Assembly (NCBI GenBank): GCA_001972305.1
Contig: BDDD01002939.1
Coordinates: forward strand, 92,762 to 156,761
DNA from: Cephalotus follicularis
Lineage: Eukaryota > Streptophyta > Magnoliopsida > Oxalidales > Cephalotaceae
Length of the DNA stretch: 64,000 nucleotides
Direction: 5' to 3'
Position numbers and translations under genes: made by a program. Below the pieces are notes generated by a model. The model saw only the letters and a list, made by a program, of their open reading frames with translations. It searched no databases and was not told the origin of the DNA. This document shows, one piece after another, positions 10,952 through 21,942 of this stretch. Position 1 is the stretch's first letter; each line of letters starts with the position of its first letter.

Positions 10952-13249
10952 TGTTAGAGTAAGGGTGTCCCTGCATGCCATGAGGTGGCTCTGCATAAAT
11001 ATATATGTATGTATGAGGTGCACTCCTTAACTGGAGATATCTCTTTAAGCCACGGGGCGGCTGCATATGTGTATATTACACTCTCTATTTATACAATCTG
11101 AATTCCTTTCCGTGTTTTATAGTGCATATTCAATCAACAATGGCAGCCTGCTATATGTATATCCCAAACCATCTTAAATGGATCGGGTGATCACCATGTC
11201 ATCCGAGTACACATATGGTGCCCTGTCGTTCGAGGGGTTGGATCTCATGCCTGAGAGTTTATGAGAATGAGATCCTTACTCCCTTGTGACAGAACGTTCC
11301 AAGTCATAGGTTCACTTTCTTAGGGCAATTGTTGAACCGCAAAGACTTGCCGTATTATGCTTGCTCCCGTGTTTAGTGGAGGATGTACTATCTCATTACC
11401 ATTTGAATTTATCCTAAAGCATAATGTGGGGTTCGTGCTAAGGAGCATGAGACTGAACAGACCCACCATAGGAAACCTATTTGGAAAGTCATACCTATGT
11501 CAATAGGATTCCTATAGTCTCGGTAGTGTATAGTCTATGGTGACTAGTAGACCATTCGTGGAGCTACGTTGTATCTTTAGACCTGAGCGGCTGGCATGCA
11601 TTGTGTTGTAACTGCTTGGCTTTGATTTTCGCCTTCCACAGCACTAGCGACGTGCTGGCAAAAGGGTTGTCTTTGGGCCTTGTGGGAGCTTCATTGAGAT
11701 GTATGGGCGAGTTTGCAATAAGGGTTCGTCACACCCGTTTGAAGGGTGATCGGCTCTATATTATTTATGTTCTTTGAGACTCATAAAACCTTGATCAGGC
11801 ATAGGCAGACTGGAAACGGGGTTTCCGGGGATGTTTGCCGAAAGTCTCAATGCGAACGTAAATTTATATTTATCGCGAATTTACCTGGGGGTGACATTAT
11901 TCCGAACCCTAGGTCGCGGTCGGAGTCAGGTATGACGTAGGATACATGACACATATGCCGATGACTGGATAAAGTACTGGTTTACTGGATGTCGACTAAT
12001 AGACGTAGTTTATTCTACGGATCCGGGCGGTGATGGGATTCACACTGGGGCTGTTTTAATAGACGGGGACTATTGAGATAGTCATACCAGAAGTCATGGG
12101 ATGTTCTGAGAAATTTATAGTCGTACTGGATTGAAACCGGGCTTTCGGGTCCCACCTGATTATTGGAAAAGCGATGCGTGCTGCACACATGCTAGCTTGG
12201 CGGAAAATCTAGTTTTAAGTAGTATATATTAATTTGGAATTAGTGGTTTATTTATTTATTTAAATTTACCACAGTATTGTCAAATTGATATATTAAGAGA
12301 AACCACAGTGGGAGTATGTTGTTACATACATTGTGCGGGGTGCACATAATTTAAACAGAGAGAGAAATTTTGTTTTGTTTCAAATAAAATTAAAAGAGAA
12401 ATTATCAAAAAGGGAGTAAGAGACAAATTTTGAGGAATTCAAAAATTGTCTTCCTTTCTTTTTGGCGTACAGGTAACGCCATCTGCAGAGGAAACGCACG
12501 GCTCGCGTGCGTTGAAGCGCCTGGTGCGCGCTACCGGCCGGTGATGTCGACGCCGTTGGTGTCGGTGGCCGGGGTAAGAGGCCGGCTCTCATCCATGGTA
12601 AGCCTCTCTCCCTTTCTCTCCCATTTTTCTTCTCTCTCTCTCTCTCTCTGATTTTGTCCGACGCTTTTCGCGTCACCCGCTGTCGGCCTTCTCTTCCGCC
12701 GCCAGTGGTCTCGGTAGGTGGAGCTACCTTGGCTCTACCTATTTCGGCCCTAGTCTAGGTGTGACCGGCCGTTGTTTGTCCGGTCTTTGTGCTTTAGGTC
12801 GACCCTGTCGACTTGGAGCGTTGTTCTCCGTGGGTAGGCGTTCCACGCCGATTCACGGCGGGTCTTTGGTCCAGCTGTGTAGATCGTAAGATTTCATGGC
12901 TGGTGGTGGCGGTCCGATGTCACGGCGATCCCGTTTTCTCCGATGTCACGGTAACCGATAGTTGCTTCCGCAAGCACGTAGCGGCAAAGTGATGGAGCCG
13001 CTAATGTTGGTATGATTAATAAACAATTATATTATTGTTTGCCGAATTGATTTCGGTTATAGTGGATGTATGCTTGACTGTATATTTGTTCGATTGAATA
13101 TTAAACGGAGATCATAGGCTAATAGATTTTGGTAGTAAGATGTAATTGTGAACCTAGACTTGCGAGTCCTGGTGTTTTTGAAAAATTAAAATTATACACA
13201 CTTGCATCCTAGACCCAAAATCGACTGGGACCCCTACCGGGTTCCAACA
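10952..13249 (+). repeat. Copia-1 3' LTR
   Basis: 2298 bp, TGTTAGAGTAAGGG to TTCCAACA, matching the 5' LTR with scattered substitutions and one ~295-bp deletion near 12945. Followed at once by the duplication CTTCC. Confidence 0.92.
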
Positions 13250-14550
13250 CTTCCATCCTTAGCGTCAGCGTTTAATCCAGCACTCTACTCGTCAAAACTT
13301 GTCTTTGGCGTCGATGCTTTGAGGTAGGACCTTAGGCTTCAACGTCCATGTCTCCATCCTTACGCATTTATTTGAATAGGGCTTCGGCACTATCTCTAAG
13401 CGTCGACGTTTATCATCAAACTAGTACGTGTTCTTCACATAACAGGTCAAAGTGACGACGCTTCCATCTTAAGCGTCGACGGTTACACAGTGTAGACCAT
13501 CATCTTCCTCTTTAAACGCAATACCAAAAGGGTTGAACCAAAAACACACATGCAACCAATTCAATATTAATCCAGAATATGACATGCATGAACAATTTAC
13601 ATATCAGGGTGATCATTACATCAATCACACGGTCCAATCAATCCATAACAATCATGCATTTCATTAATCACCATACACTAACTTTGAACTCAAATTTGCT
13701 TGTATAAATCACCTACTTTTGATTCCAAGTTAGGAACTAAAAGTCCACCTCTTTAAGCTTTCTGTCTAGCAATTTGTGCTCCCAGGTTTGGCCACAGTAG
13801 CTCCAATCCAGGTTCACTCCAAGCTTGGTCCAACAATGGAGGTTTAACCTCTCTCTCTCTCTTCCTTTTCCCTCTGGTTTTTCTCACTGTGTTTCCTCTT
13901 AATCCTTTCTATTTCTTTTGTGTTCTTCTTTCTCTTCTTTCTCTCCCGTTGATGAGCTGAAGAGAGGAGAGTTTTATGGATTCTCCCAGCTTACATGCAT
14001 GATCAGGCATCCCCTTTCTTCCCACATGGTTGCATGGCGGACCAGGTGTCTCTCTCTTCCTTCAGTTGCTGTTGCATGCACACACCTAGCATGTTCTCTC
14101 TTTCATTTCAGTCATGGTAGGTCAGGGAATCATGCTGCATGTACAACACGTCGCTATAGTCATGTGAAGGCACCAGAATACCTACCCTTCATCACGTTTA
14201 TGACAGTGTTTCACGTGTGTTCTGATATTCGCCATTAAGCATCGATGCTTACCTATAGCGTCAGCACTTATTCTGTTCTTACTCATTGGCGTATACGCTA
14301 TCAATTGGCATCGACGCTTTGCGTGCATGTCTTTATGCGAGCACATGCACCCCTTGGCCGCGACGCTTTGATCCTAGGTGTCGACGCTTAGGCCAGTTTC
14401 TTACACTATTAGATGAATCTAATACTCTTAACATCCCTTACTCAATTTGTAACACAATAAATTGTAAAATCCATCATTTCCTCATTAATTTATGATGAAA
14501 TTACAATGAAAATTACAACAGCACATTTAATGGAAATTTTGAGTGTTACA
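13250..14550 (-). repeat. Gypsy LTR H, proximal part (3' LTR, minus strand)
   Basis: On the minus strand the LTR starts TGTAACACTC at 14550, directly after a purine tract (14551-14566) and downstream of an integrase remnant. This makes it a 3' LTR. It is split from its other half (2518-3247) by Copia-1. Palindromic GTCGAC sites are scattered at 13260-13480 and 14240-14385. Open frames at 13918-14238 and 14286-14495 run through LTR sequence and have no recognisable domain. Confidence 0.8.
13260..14385. promoter_or_regulatory. GTCGAC-type palindrome sites, part 2 of LTR H
   Basis: Sites of the GCGTCGACGC type have centres near 13266, 13312.5, 13404.5, 13456.5, 13477.5, 14243.5, 14262.5, 14293.5, 14312.5, 14361.5 and 14382.5. 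Neighbouring centres are often 19-21 bp apart (13456.5 to 13477.5; 14243.5 to 14262.5; 14293.5 to 14312.5; 14361.5 to 14382.5). Function is inferred. Confidence 0.5.
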
Positions 14551-14566
14551 TCCACCCCTCCTTCAA
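14551..14566 (-). other. Gypsy-H polypurine tract
   Basis: The minus strand reads TTGAAGGAGGGGTGGA just before the LTR start TGTAACAC, the standard gypsy arrangement and similar to Gypsy-A at 45497-45509. Confidence 0.82.
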
Positions 14567-15797
14567 AGAAAATTCATCCTCGAATTTAAACATCACTAAA
14601 ACAAATGAGGGTAGCGTTCACGGATATCATCCTCACGCTCCCAGGTAGGCTCATCATGACAGTGAAATTTCCATTGAACCTTCACCATAGAAATGGTCAA
14701 CTTCCTCAATGCTTGCGTCTTTCAATACAAAATCCTCACAGGTAATCCCTTACAAGACAAGTCATCCTGCACATAAACCGAGTCATAATCGAAGGCATGT
14801 GATGGATCTCAGATATAACCTCGCAAAATCGATACATGAAAGACATCATGTACATTCGACAATGCAGGAAGCAATGCAAGCTAATAAGCTACCTCCCCAA
14901 CTCTCTCCAGAATCTCAAAGGGACCAATGTAGCATAGAGCTAGCTAGCCCTTTTTCCCAAATCTTTGCACATCCCTCCAAGGAGAAACCTTCAAAAACAC
15001 ATGATCTCCAACATCGAAGGTCAAAGGTCTCTTTTTAACACTATCGACATAACTCTTCTGCCAACTTTGAGCTGTAAGTAATTTTTCCTTGATGACCTTG
15101 ACTTTCTCTAAAGTCTCCTTGACAAGATCCTACCCAACCAATTGTCATTCACCAACCTCATCCCAACAAATGGGTGATCTACACTTCCGCCTGTAAAGAG
15201 CTTTGTACGGAGCCATACCAACGCTCAAGTGATAGCTATTGTTGTATGAAAACTTTATCAAGGGAATATCATCTTTCCAAGTACTAGCAAAGTCAATAAT
15301 ACATGCTCAGAGCATATCCTCCAAGGTCTGGATGGTACGCTCTGACTGACCATCTATTTGTGGATGAAAAGTTGTGCTGAGGTTCAGCTTCATCCCACAG
15401 GCTGTCTGGAATCTCTTCCAGAAGTTGGAAGTCAAAATTGAGTCTCTATCATATACGATGCTCACCGGAACACCATGTCGTCTCACAATCTCCTTTATAT
15501 ATAACCGAGCCAACTTGCTCGTTGAATCTGTGACATGTGTAGGCAGAAAATGAGCTGACTTTGTGAGTCTATCCATGATAACCCACACTGCATTGTGACA
15601 ATTTCGAGTCAGAGGAAAACCCGAAGCAAAGTCCATGGTCACACGTTCCCATTTCCACTCCGCAACTGGTAATGGCTGTAACAATTCTGCATGTCTCTGG
15701 TGTTTAGCCTTCACTTTCTAGCAAGTCAAACATCTAGAAACATACTCAGTAATCTCCCAGTTCATGCCGGGCCACCAATAATTCCTTTTCCCCAAGT
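14567..15797 (-). pseudogene. Gypsy-H integrase and C-terminal remnant
   Basis: The open piece at 15307-15714 (minus) contains the gypsy integrase core: [38 protein letters not shown] and HPQIDGQSERTIQTLED. Downstream, 15130-15240 reads [19 protein letters not shown] then CWDEVGE, the conserved block after the core, in a shifted frame. At the upstream end (15770-15797) KRNYWW of the zinc-binding domain is visible before the sequence stops at LTR I. Reverse transcriptase and gag are absent. Frameshifts and stops make it inactive. This is a truncated gypsy whose 3' LTR is split by Copia-1. Confidence 0.85.
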
Positions 15798-15870
15798 TGT
15801 AATATCTAAATTTGAATAAAGTGTTAAGGAATGTGTAATGGATTGAAAATGAAGGAAAAGAGACGTTTGA

Positions 15871-16076
15871 GTGTCGCCGCCAAGAAATAGCGTCGATGCC
15901 AAGAAACTAAAGGGTCGCGCCTAAGGCTCCTTGCCTTAAGGCGTTGATGCGAAGTGATGGCGTCGACGCCCATCGATTGGGGACCAAAAAGGGATAAGCG
16001 TTTACAAGGTTCATGGAGCCTGTTATTACTAAGTAGGATTTTCAACGCGTCAACGCCTAAGGGCTAACGTCGATGC
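15871..16076. promoter_or_regulatory. LTR I palindrome array, cluster 1
   Basis: Sites centred near 15875.5, 15894.5, 15916.5, 15945.5, 15964.5 (perfect GGCGTCGACGCC at 15959-15970), 16051.5 and 16071.5. Spacings are 19, 22, 29, 19, then 20 in the second group. Inferred regulatory array. Confidence 0.5.
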
Positions 16077-16193
16077 CTAAACTATCGGCAGAAGAACGCG
16101 TGAAAGGCATTTTTGCATTTTCCCCATGCCTGCAATGGCAGAGGGAACGAGAGAAGAGACAGACGAGGCGACATGAGTCTGGTGAAAGAGAGA

Positions 16194-16210
16194 GGGGGGG
16201 GGGGGGGGGG
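16194..16210 (+). repeat. G17 homopolymer in LTR I
   Basis: Seventeen consecutive G residues inside a GA-rich tract. Exact length is unreliable in most sequencing chemistries. Confidence 0.9.
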
Positions 16211-16769
16211 CGCACATGGCTCCTTGCGTGGATGAGGGAAAGTGAGATAGAAAAATGCCATAAATTCACACCTCTCATCCTCTTCCTTCAGTGCCTGAAA
16301 GAGAAAGAAAAGAGAAAGGAAAATAGAGAGAAAGAGAAGGAAAACAATGAGAAAAGAGAGAAACGGGAGAAGAGAGAAGTCATATCTCTCTGTTATTGAA
16401 CCTGGAAGCTTGGAAGCTCGAACCAAGAGTGGAGCCGAGCTTGGATTTGGAGTTCTTGCACCGGACTTGGGAGCTGAAAGATGCCATGGATCTGTGATCT
16501 TGAAGAGGTGGACTTCGATTCCTAACTTGGAATATGAGGTTGGGATTATATAACTATGATTTTGAGTTTGATTATAATGAGTTTCAATTGGTGAAATGCA
16601 TAAATGTTATGGATTGTGGATTGTGTAAATGCTATGGTTATTATTGATAGACACCCTGCCATGCATGTTGTGAATTGGATTGAAAATGGACTGAGTTCCA
16701 TGAGTTGAATGCTTTATTTCCACCGATATTATTGTGTTATGGTGAGGAAGGTGAGTTCTGGTTTTGAAC

Positions 16770-17151
16770 ACGTCAACGCCTAGAGGAAAGACATTGACGC
16801 CTTGGCCTATTATACAGGGAGGAAGACGCTTAAAGCGTCGACGCCATGAAGTGACGTCGACGCCCAGAGATAAAGGCACGGACGTTTAAGGTTCCTACCT
16901 TAAAGCGTCGATGCCAAAACAGATATGACGTTGACACCTAAGGCTCCTGCCTTAAAGCATCGACGCCAGGCAGTGAAGCAATGGCGCTTAAAGGACTGTC
17001 ATGGACGTTGACGCCTAAGTTACACATTGATGCCAAAGTAAAGCGTGGATGCCTAAGGTTCCTACCTTAATGCGTCGACTCCAAAAAAGGTAACGTTGAG
17101 GCCTAAGGGGACTGGTATACACATTGACGACTAGAGGGTACACATTGACAC
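16770..17151. promoter_or_regulatory. LTR I palindrome array, cluster 2 (about 17 sites)
   Basis: Degenerate GCGTCGACGC sites with centres near 16774.5, 16795.5, 16824.5, 16839.5, 16858.5, 16880.5, 16909.5, 16932.5, 16961.5, 16982.5, 17009.5, 17028.5, 17047.5, 17076.5, 17097.5, 17125.5 and 17146.5. Most steps are 19-23 or 27-29 bp. At least three of the 29-bp steps carry the inverted repeat TAAGG(C/T)TCCT(A/G)CCTTA. Function unknown. Confidence 0.6.
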
Positions 17152-19379
17152 CAAAAAAGTGCATACATGATTTTATAATAAATCATTATTTTGCACGAAA
17201 ATGTATATTTTAGAAAGATTGAAATGTAGTTTCAAAGATTGATTATACATTTTGAATAAATGTATTATTTCAAGTATTTTATGACTATAAATTACTTGGA
17301 ACGGATTGATTGATTGGATTGTGATTGATGCTGCGCTAGCCGCTTGACAGAGATGGAATTGATGGATGGGGGCCGGATATTCGCCTAAGGTCCAGGAGAT
17401 GGCTAGGGATGCCTAAATACAATGTTACTAAACATTGAGTGACAGTAACACGGGTTACCATGGTTGCTGAACACTGAGTGCGAGAAACCTTGGATTTATT
17501 GATTTAACCTGCTTCGAGTCGTCCAGAGTCAGGACCGAAGTAGGTGCACGACGTCAGGGCCAGAAGATGGCGATGTGCTTCTTATAGGATTGGATTGATT
17601 GGACCTTTGGACTTGATTGATGGATTGATGGATGTAGCCACTTGGCATGTTTGCTTACCTATTGGCACATATACATATATATATATGTATTGTGATATAT
17701 TATGTATTGCATCATAATGCATTCATTACATGACATTTGTTATCATTGACCCCAAAGTGTAATTACATTTTTCCTACTTAGCCAGTGGATTCAGCTAACC
17801 CTATCAATTTCAGATTGATGCAGCGGATCGACCTCGCTTATGCATAGGGAAAATGAAAATAAGTTTAAATTGTATTTCTTTTGGGTAATGTCAATTTGGT
17901 TATTGTATTAATGAATCATGTACTGATGGATAATTGTTAAATGGTTAATCTATTGATTGAATCAGTTCATGGTCCGTTTTGAGGGTGGCTAACAATGATG
18001 CTATTATATTGTTGTAACATGTAGTATGGGACGCATGTTACATAGTTGGATTCAGCTTACGTTTTAAATGCTTCTATAAATGATTATGTATGAATTGGAA
18101 AGTTTTAAATTTCCGTTATTTTTATATAAGATGAATATATGTTGAATGCCATGGCCACCGGGTCAGTTGTGAGAACGAGGTGTGACACGCACCAAGTCGG
18201 TGGCTAAAGGAAGAAGATTGAGCTCCTCATCTTGCATCAACAACATCGACATGAAGCTTTGAATGGATTGAGTACACTAGACTTGAGTCTAGCCTTTGAC
18301 TTCTGATAGATTTCCTACATTGAAGCTTCTAGTTGTTTGGTACATAATCTCTACCTAAAATGCTTAAGATTAGGCACATATAAATGGTATTTAAGTGACT
18401 GTATTGATTGATATTGATTGAATTGAATTGAATGTGCAAATCAATAAAAATGGGTTTTTAGATATACTTTAGCCATGTTTTATTTGAAGACCTTTGGGCA
18501 GTCCAAATTATTTCATATCTTGATATCTCATCATTAGATATGTCTAGATTATCCTCTCATAGTTTCATTTCAAACGGATTTGAGGAAGACCATCAAAAAT
18601 TTGGCTCGGATTGGACTAAGATGAAGCTGTTGTTTTCTGTAAACAGTAGACCATTTGACTAATAGTTGACTAATGGCATATACCAGTTGACTAGTGATAT
18701 TGACAAGTTGCCTGGTACTAACCGATTGACTATGGACCCTTACCAGTCGATTGGTCTGATACTTTTACCCCCAAAAAAGAGATTTTCACTTGTTTATTAA
18801 ACGATTTTCAATGGGAGTCTCTTAAGGCTCAAATTATCTTATTCTAAACATGCTTTCACATATTTTCAAATGTTTGTTGACCGACGGCATTAGGTAACCA
18901 TGCTTGACTAAGCAGTTCTGCTTAAGACAAGGCGTCACCGCCTAATACCTGTTTTAACAAATGCCAAAGCTATTGAGTTGTTCAACGATGATGCTCTATC
19001 TAAAGCGTCCTTCGACCAAGTTGATTGTTAACCTAAGCATCATGACTTGACTTAGTTCACTGAGATAAGCGTCGATTCTTGGAGTCTAATTGTCACCACT
19101 TGGGTTATCCCTTAGCACCAGTTGCTTGTTTTTAAACTATTTGCAATACGTTTCAAATGACTAATTGATCGGATCATACTTGAGATCACTCAAGCCCATT
19201 TTTAAATAGTTTTCTATCTTCATTAGGCAGGTCTTTATCTTTTGGTAGATCAATTGATTTACATGATTGACCGATTGAATCATTGACCGACAGATTGATT
19301 GACTGACTGGTTGGACTACAGTCTATCCATCGACCGACCCATTGTATGGAATGATTGTGTAGTCGTGTTGCTGATTGTT

Positions 19380-19880
19380 TGATTGACTGAAACCATAGGT
19401 GCTTTAGCGACCCTTAGCCAGGTACACGTGATGACAGTTGTATATACAAACTTCTGCTCCCTCTAGCTAGGCATTTGTCATTTATTGGCCGACCTACATC
19501 GTATTAAACGATCGTGTAGTCACTTTGATGATCGATTAAGTGATTAACTGGGACCGTAGGCGCTTTATCGATCTCTAGTCAGGAAGCTAGCCGATATATA
19601 TATCCATCTGTTCCCTTTGGTTAGATACTCGCTACCTATTGGCTATTAACTTCAATTTATTGATTGATTGATTATGACCATGGGCGTCTTAACGATCTCT
19701 AGTCAGGAAGCTAGGCGATGATTATGTACGTATCCATCTATTCCCTCTTGTTAGACACTCGTTGCCTGTTGGCTGTTTTACATAAGTATTGATTAATTGA
19801 TTGTACTAGACTATTCCTATTAGGGCAAGCTCGTGACTCTATACAGGAAGTTGGGCGACGGTTACCTCATCTATTCCCTC
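19380..19880 (+). repeat. Degenerate tandem repeat, period about 125-160 bp
   Basis: About four diverged units share a phrase like GATCTCTAGTCAGGAAGCTA followed by GCGAT and CTRTTCCCTC. The phrase starts near 19409, 19571, 19695 and 19833. Confidence 0.6.
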
Positions 19881-19908
19881 TGACTAGATCATCACCACAT
19901 TTGGACTA

Positions 19909-20145
19909 CTAGATTGAGCCCTCCGGTTATGTTACTATAAACGGCTATCCTATAGTGAGTGATTATACTAGAGTAAGCCCTTTGGTCATTTTACCGTGAG
20001 TGGCTACAATAGATTTAGCCCTCCGCTTATGCTATCGTGAGTGGCTATAATAGATTGAGCTCTCCGATCATTCTACCGTAAGCGGCTATACTAGACCGAG
20101 CCTCCAATCATGTTACCATGAGTAGCTTTACTAGATGCTCCGAAT
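19909..20145 (+). repeat. 41-bp minisatellite
   Basis: Units begin (C/A)TAGA at 19909, 19968, 20009, 20050, 20091 and 20131, so steps are 59, 41, 41, 41 and 40. Each unit reads roughly TAGATTGAGCCCTCCG, then TCAT, then ACCGTGAGTGGCTATA. Confidence 0.8.
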
Positions 20146-20245
20146 AATACCATTGAGCATACTCTTAGTTGGATAAGTTTAGTTCACCGGGTCTGATCAA
20201 CCTGAGACAACTAGACCCATCTAGCCACCTTTTTTTTGAAGGACT

Positions 20246-21928
20246 TGTTAGAGATAAGTTCTGCAAGTAGTTGTAATATCTTGTTATATGTAAACTCATC
20301 TTTAATGATATTCAATAAAGATGTATATTTTATTATCAATGGTTATGAGTTCATTTACTGTATTAATGTATGTATTAATAATTGAATGTCCGAGAATTGA
20401 AGTTGGAGGAACCTAATTCTTGATGAGATCAAGATGTGAGAATTGGAACCTCTGTAAGCTTTATTCTTGAATCTTACTGGTGTAGGATTAAATACTCAGG
20501 GTATACTTAATCCAGTAAGACCAGCACGTAATATGCCAGCTCGAATAGAGGTTGACTAATCTCACATGTCATCTTGTAGAGACAAGGGTAAAGCACCTGG
20601 GTGAATGAGTTCACTGAAGCTGACTCGCAAGATGGAGTGCCTGTGTGGAATTCTTACTGTACTTCAAACAGACATTCCTGACAACAGCAGTGCACCAGTG
20701 GTCGTTAGACATGAGCCACCATAGATATCCTATGCATAAGATATTGTGCTTTAAGAATGCTTACATATGTCTCCTAACCACGGGGAGTATACAGGCATTG
20801 ATTGCATATGACAGGTTTATGACAGAGATAGGGGAGTGTGCACGAATGAATCCACTGCTCCCAGTAAAATGGATAGATGCTCAGATTGATTAGTTATTGG
20901 CAAAAAATCCCTAGCTAGGGTAAGAATAATGTTATGCAGGAAGGTTTCTAATATGCCTGGTTCATATTAGAGGGGCACTTCTAATATGATAGGGCTAATG
21001 ACAATATATCATTGTACCTATTAATTAAGCTTTTAGGGTTTGATACTATCCATACCCTAGGTTTAATTAGAGCATTGACTATGGAAGGATTGTACATGCA
21101 CGTACCTGCATTTAAAGGTTCAAGGTAAATTCATATTACCTGGGGGTCAGTATGCATTACTAGATGTCGATGCTGATCAGTAGAATGCCTGAGACAATTT
21201 GATAACCTGTCTCAAAGGAAAAAGAATCAAAAGAGTTATTTAATTCAAAATGCCAATCAGAATAATTTTCAAGTGGTGAAAAATACCTAATTGGATGATT
21301 GTCGGATTTCCAATTTAATTCTACGGCTAGCGTAATAGTGAACCTATAGGGTCACACACAATACAAGTGTCGATCTCCAATAGTGTGTGTAAAGGAAATT
21401 AATTAGTGTAACACACTAATTAATTAAACCATGAGATGATTTAATTATGACTAGTTAATTTATTTCACTTAGTCCATTACTTAAGAGTTAAGTAGTGAAG
21501 ATATTTTCTTTAACCATATCTAACTTTTTGTTACTTACTAGTATAAAAAAAGGGTGAGATAAAACACTCTGTACCTTTATCTTCTTTTGGCCAAAATTTA
21601 GAGTGAGAGAGAAAGAGTTCCTTCATCATTTTGTCTTGGAATTCTCAAGAAGATAAGAAGGAGAACACCTTGGAGATAACTTGGTGTGGATCATCTTGGA
21701 GGCTTTCCTATACTTGGAAGCTATCTTGAACCTTGAAGGAGTGGCTCCCTTAGGTGAGTGCTATTCCTCCTTTAATGTTAGATTTGGTTTCCCATGTATG
21801 TAAAAACCTTATTTAAGCATCAAAGTTCTTTGGGTATGGATTAGTTTTGTGAAGAAAACTTTTGAAACCTATTTTTCCATTTAGGCCGAATTTTCATGCT
21901 TAGGGTTTCTTGCAAAACAAATCCAACA
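20246..21928 (+). repeat. Copia-C 5' LTR
   Basis: 1683 bp, TGTTAGAGATAAG to ATCCAACA, followed by a primer site. Its first ~430 bp match 35699-36130 and the next part matches 49526-49757. The frame at 20645-20893 lies in the LTR and has no domain. Confidence 0.88.
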
Positions 21929-21930
21929 AA

Positions 21931-21942
21931 TGGTATTAGAGC
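21931..21942 (+). other. Copia-C primer binding site
   Basis: TGGTATTAGAGC, one change from the usual initiator-methionine-tRNA complement, two bases past the LTR end. Confidence 0.82.

Larger units (their letters stand above)
3248..13249 (+). mobile_element. Copia-1, complete but decayed Ty1/copia retrotransposon
   Basis: A 10,002-bp element flanked by the 5-bp duplication CTTCC (3243-3247 and 13250-13254). Order: 5' LTR, initiator-methionine-type primer site, leader, gag remnant, integrase, reverse transcriptase, RNase H, purine tract, 3' LTR. Integrase before reverse transcriptase identifies the copia superfamily. All genes are broken by stops and frameshifts, so it is non-autonomous. The 5' LTR begins TGC rather than TGT, one change from the 3' copy. 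The LTRs share sequence with LTRs K and B, so at least three insertions of related copia elements lie in the window. Confidence 0.92.
15798..18187 (+). repeat. Gypsy LTR I (probably solo or truncated)
   Basis: Starts TGTAATATCTAAATTT and ends GGTGTGACA. The 3' end is supported by the minus-strand LTR G at 63671-64000, whose sequence aligns with the reverse complement of about 17900-18187 and stops at the same TGTCACACC. It contains the typical gypsy LTR phrase around 17780-17820 (CTTAGCCAGTGGATTCAGCTAAC). No primer site follows 18187 and no internal region is attached. The expected 5-bp duplication is not clear: CAAGT precedes the LTR and recurs at 18193-18197, five bases past the inferred end. 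Frames at 16057-16553 are chance frames in purine-rich LTR sequence. Confidence 0.72.
18188..20245. repeat. Unclassified repeat-rich segment
   Basis: No coding sequence or LTR boundary is recognisable. It holds degenerate TTGACT/TCGA-type sites at 18650-18755 (centres near 18656.5, 18667.5, 18688.5, 18701.5, 18727.5, 18748.5), GATTGACCGA-like sites at 19245-19330, a degenerate 125-160 bp repeat at 19380-19880 and a 41-bp minisatellite at 19909-20145. The degenerate palindromes suggest an old gypsy LTR, but that is inference. Confidence 0.5.

Noticed and set aside
13918-14238. 106-codon plus-strand open frame
   Set aside because: Antisense to LTR H, no recognisable domain, composition like the surrounding LTR.
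16073-16426. Lys/Glu-rich open frames on both strands
   Set aside because: Low-complexity GA-rich sequence in LTR I, including the G17 run; no conserved motif.
18188-18197. CAAGT as the target duplication of LTR I
   Set aside because: CAAGT precedes the LTR (15793-15797) but recurs only five bases after the LTR end defined by the related LTR G. The sequence beyond 18197 also does not continue the interrupted Gypsy-H integrase, so a simple insertion is not supported.
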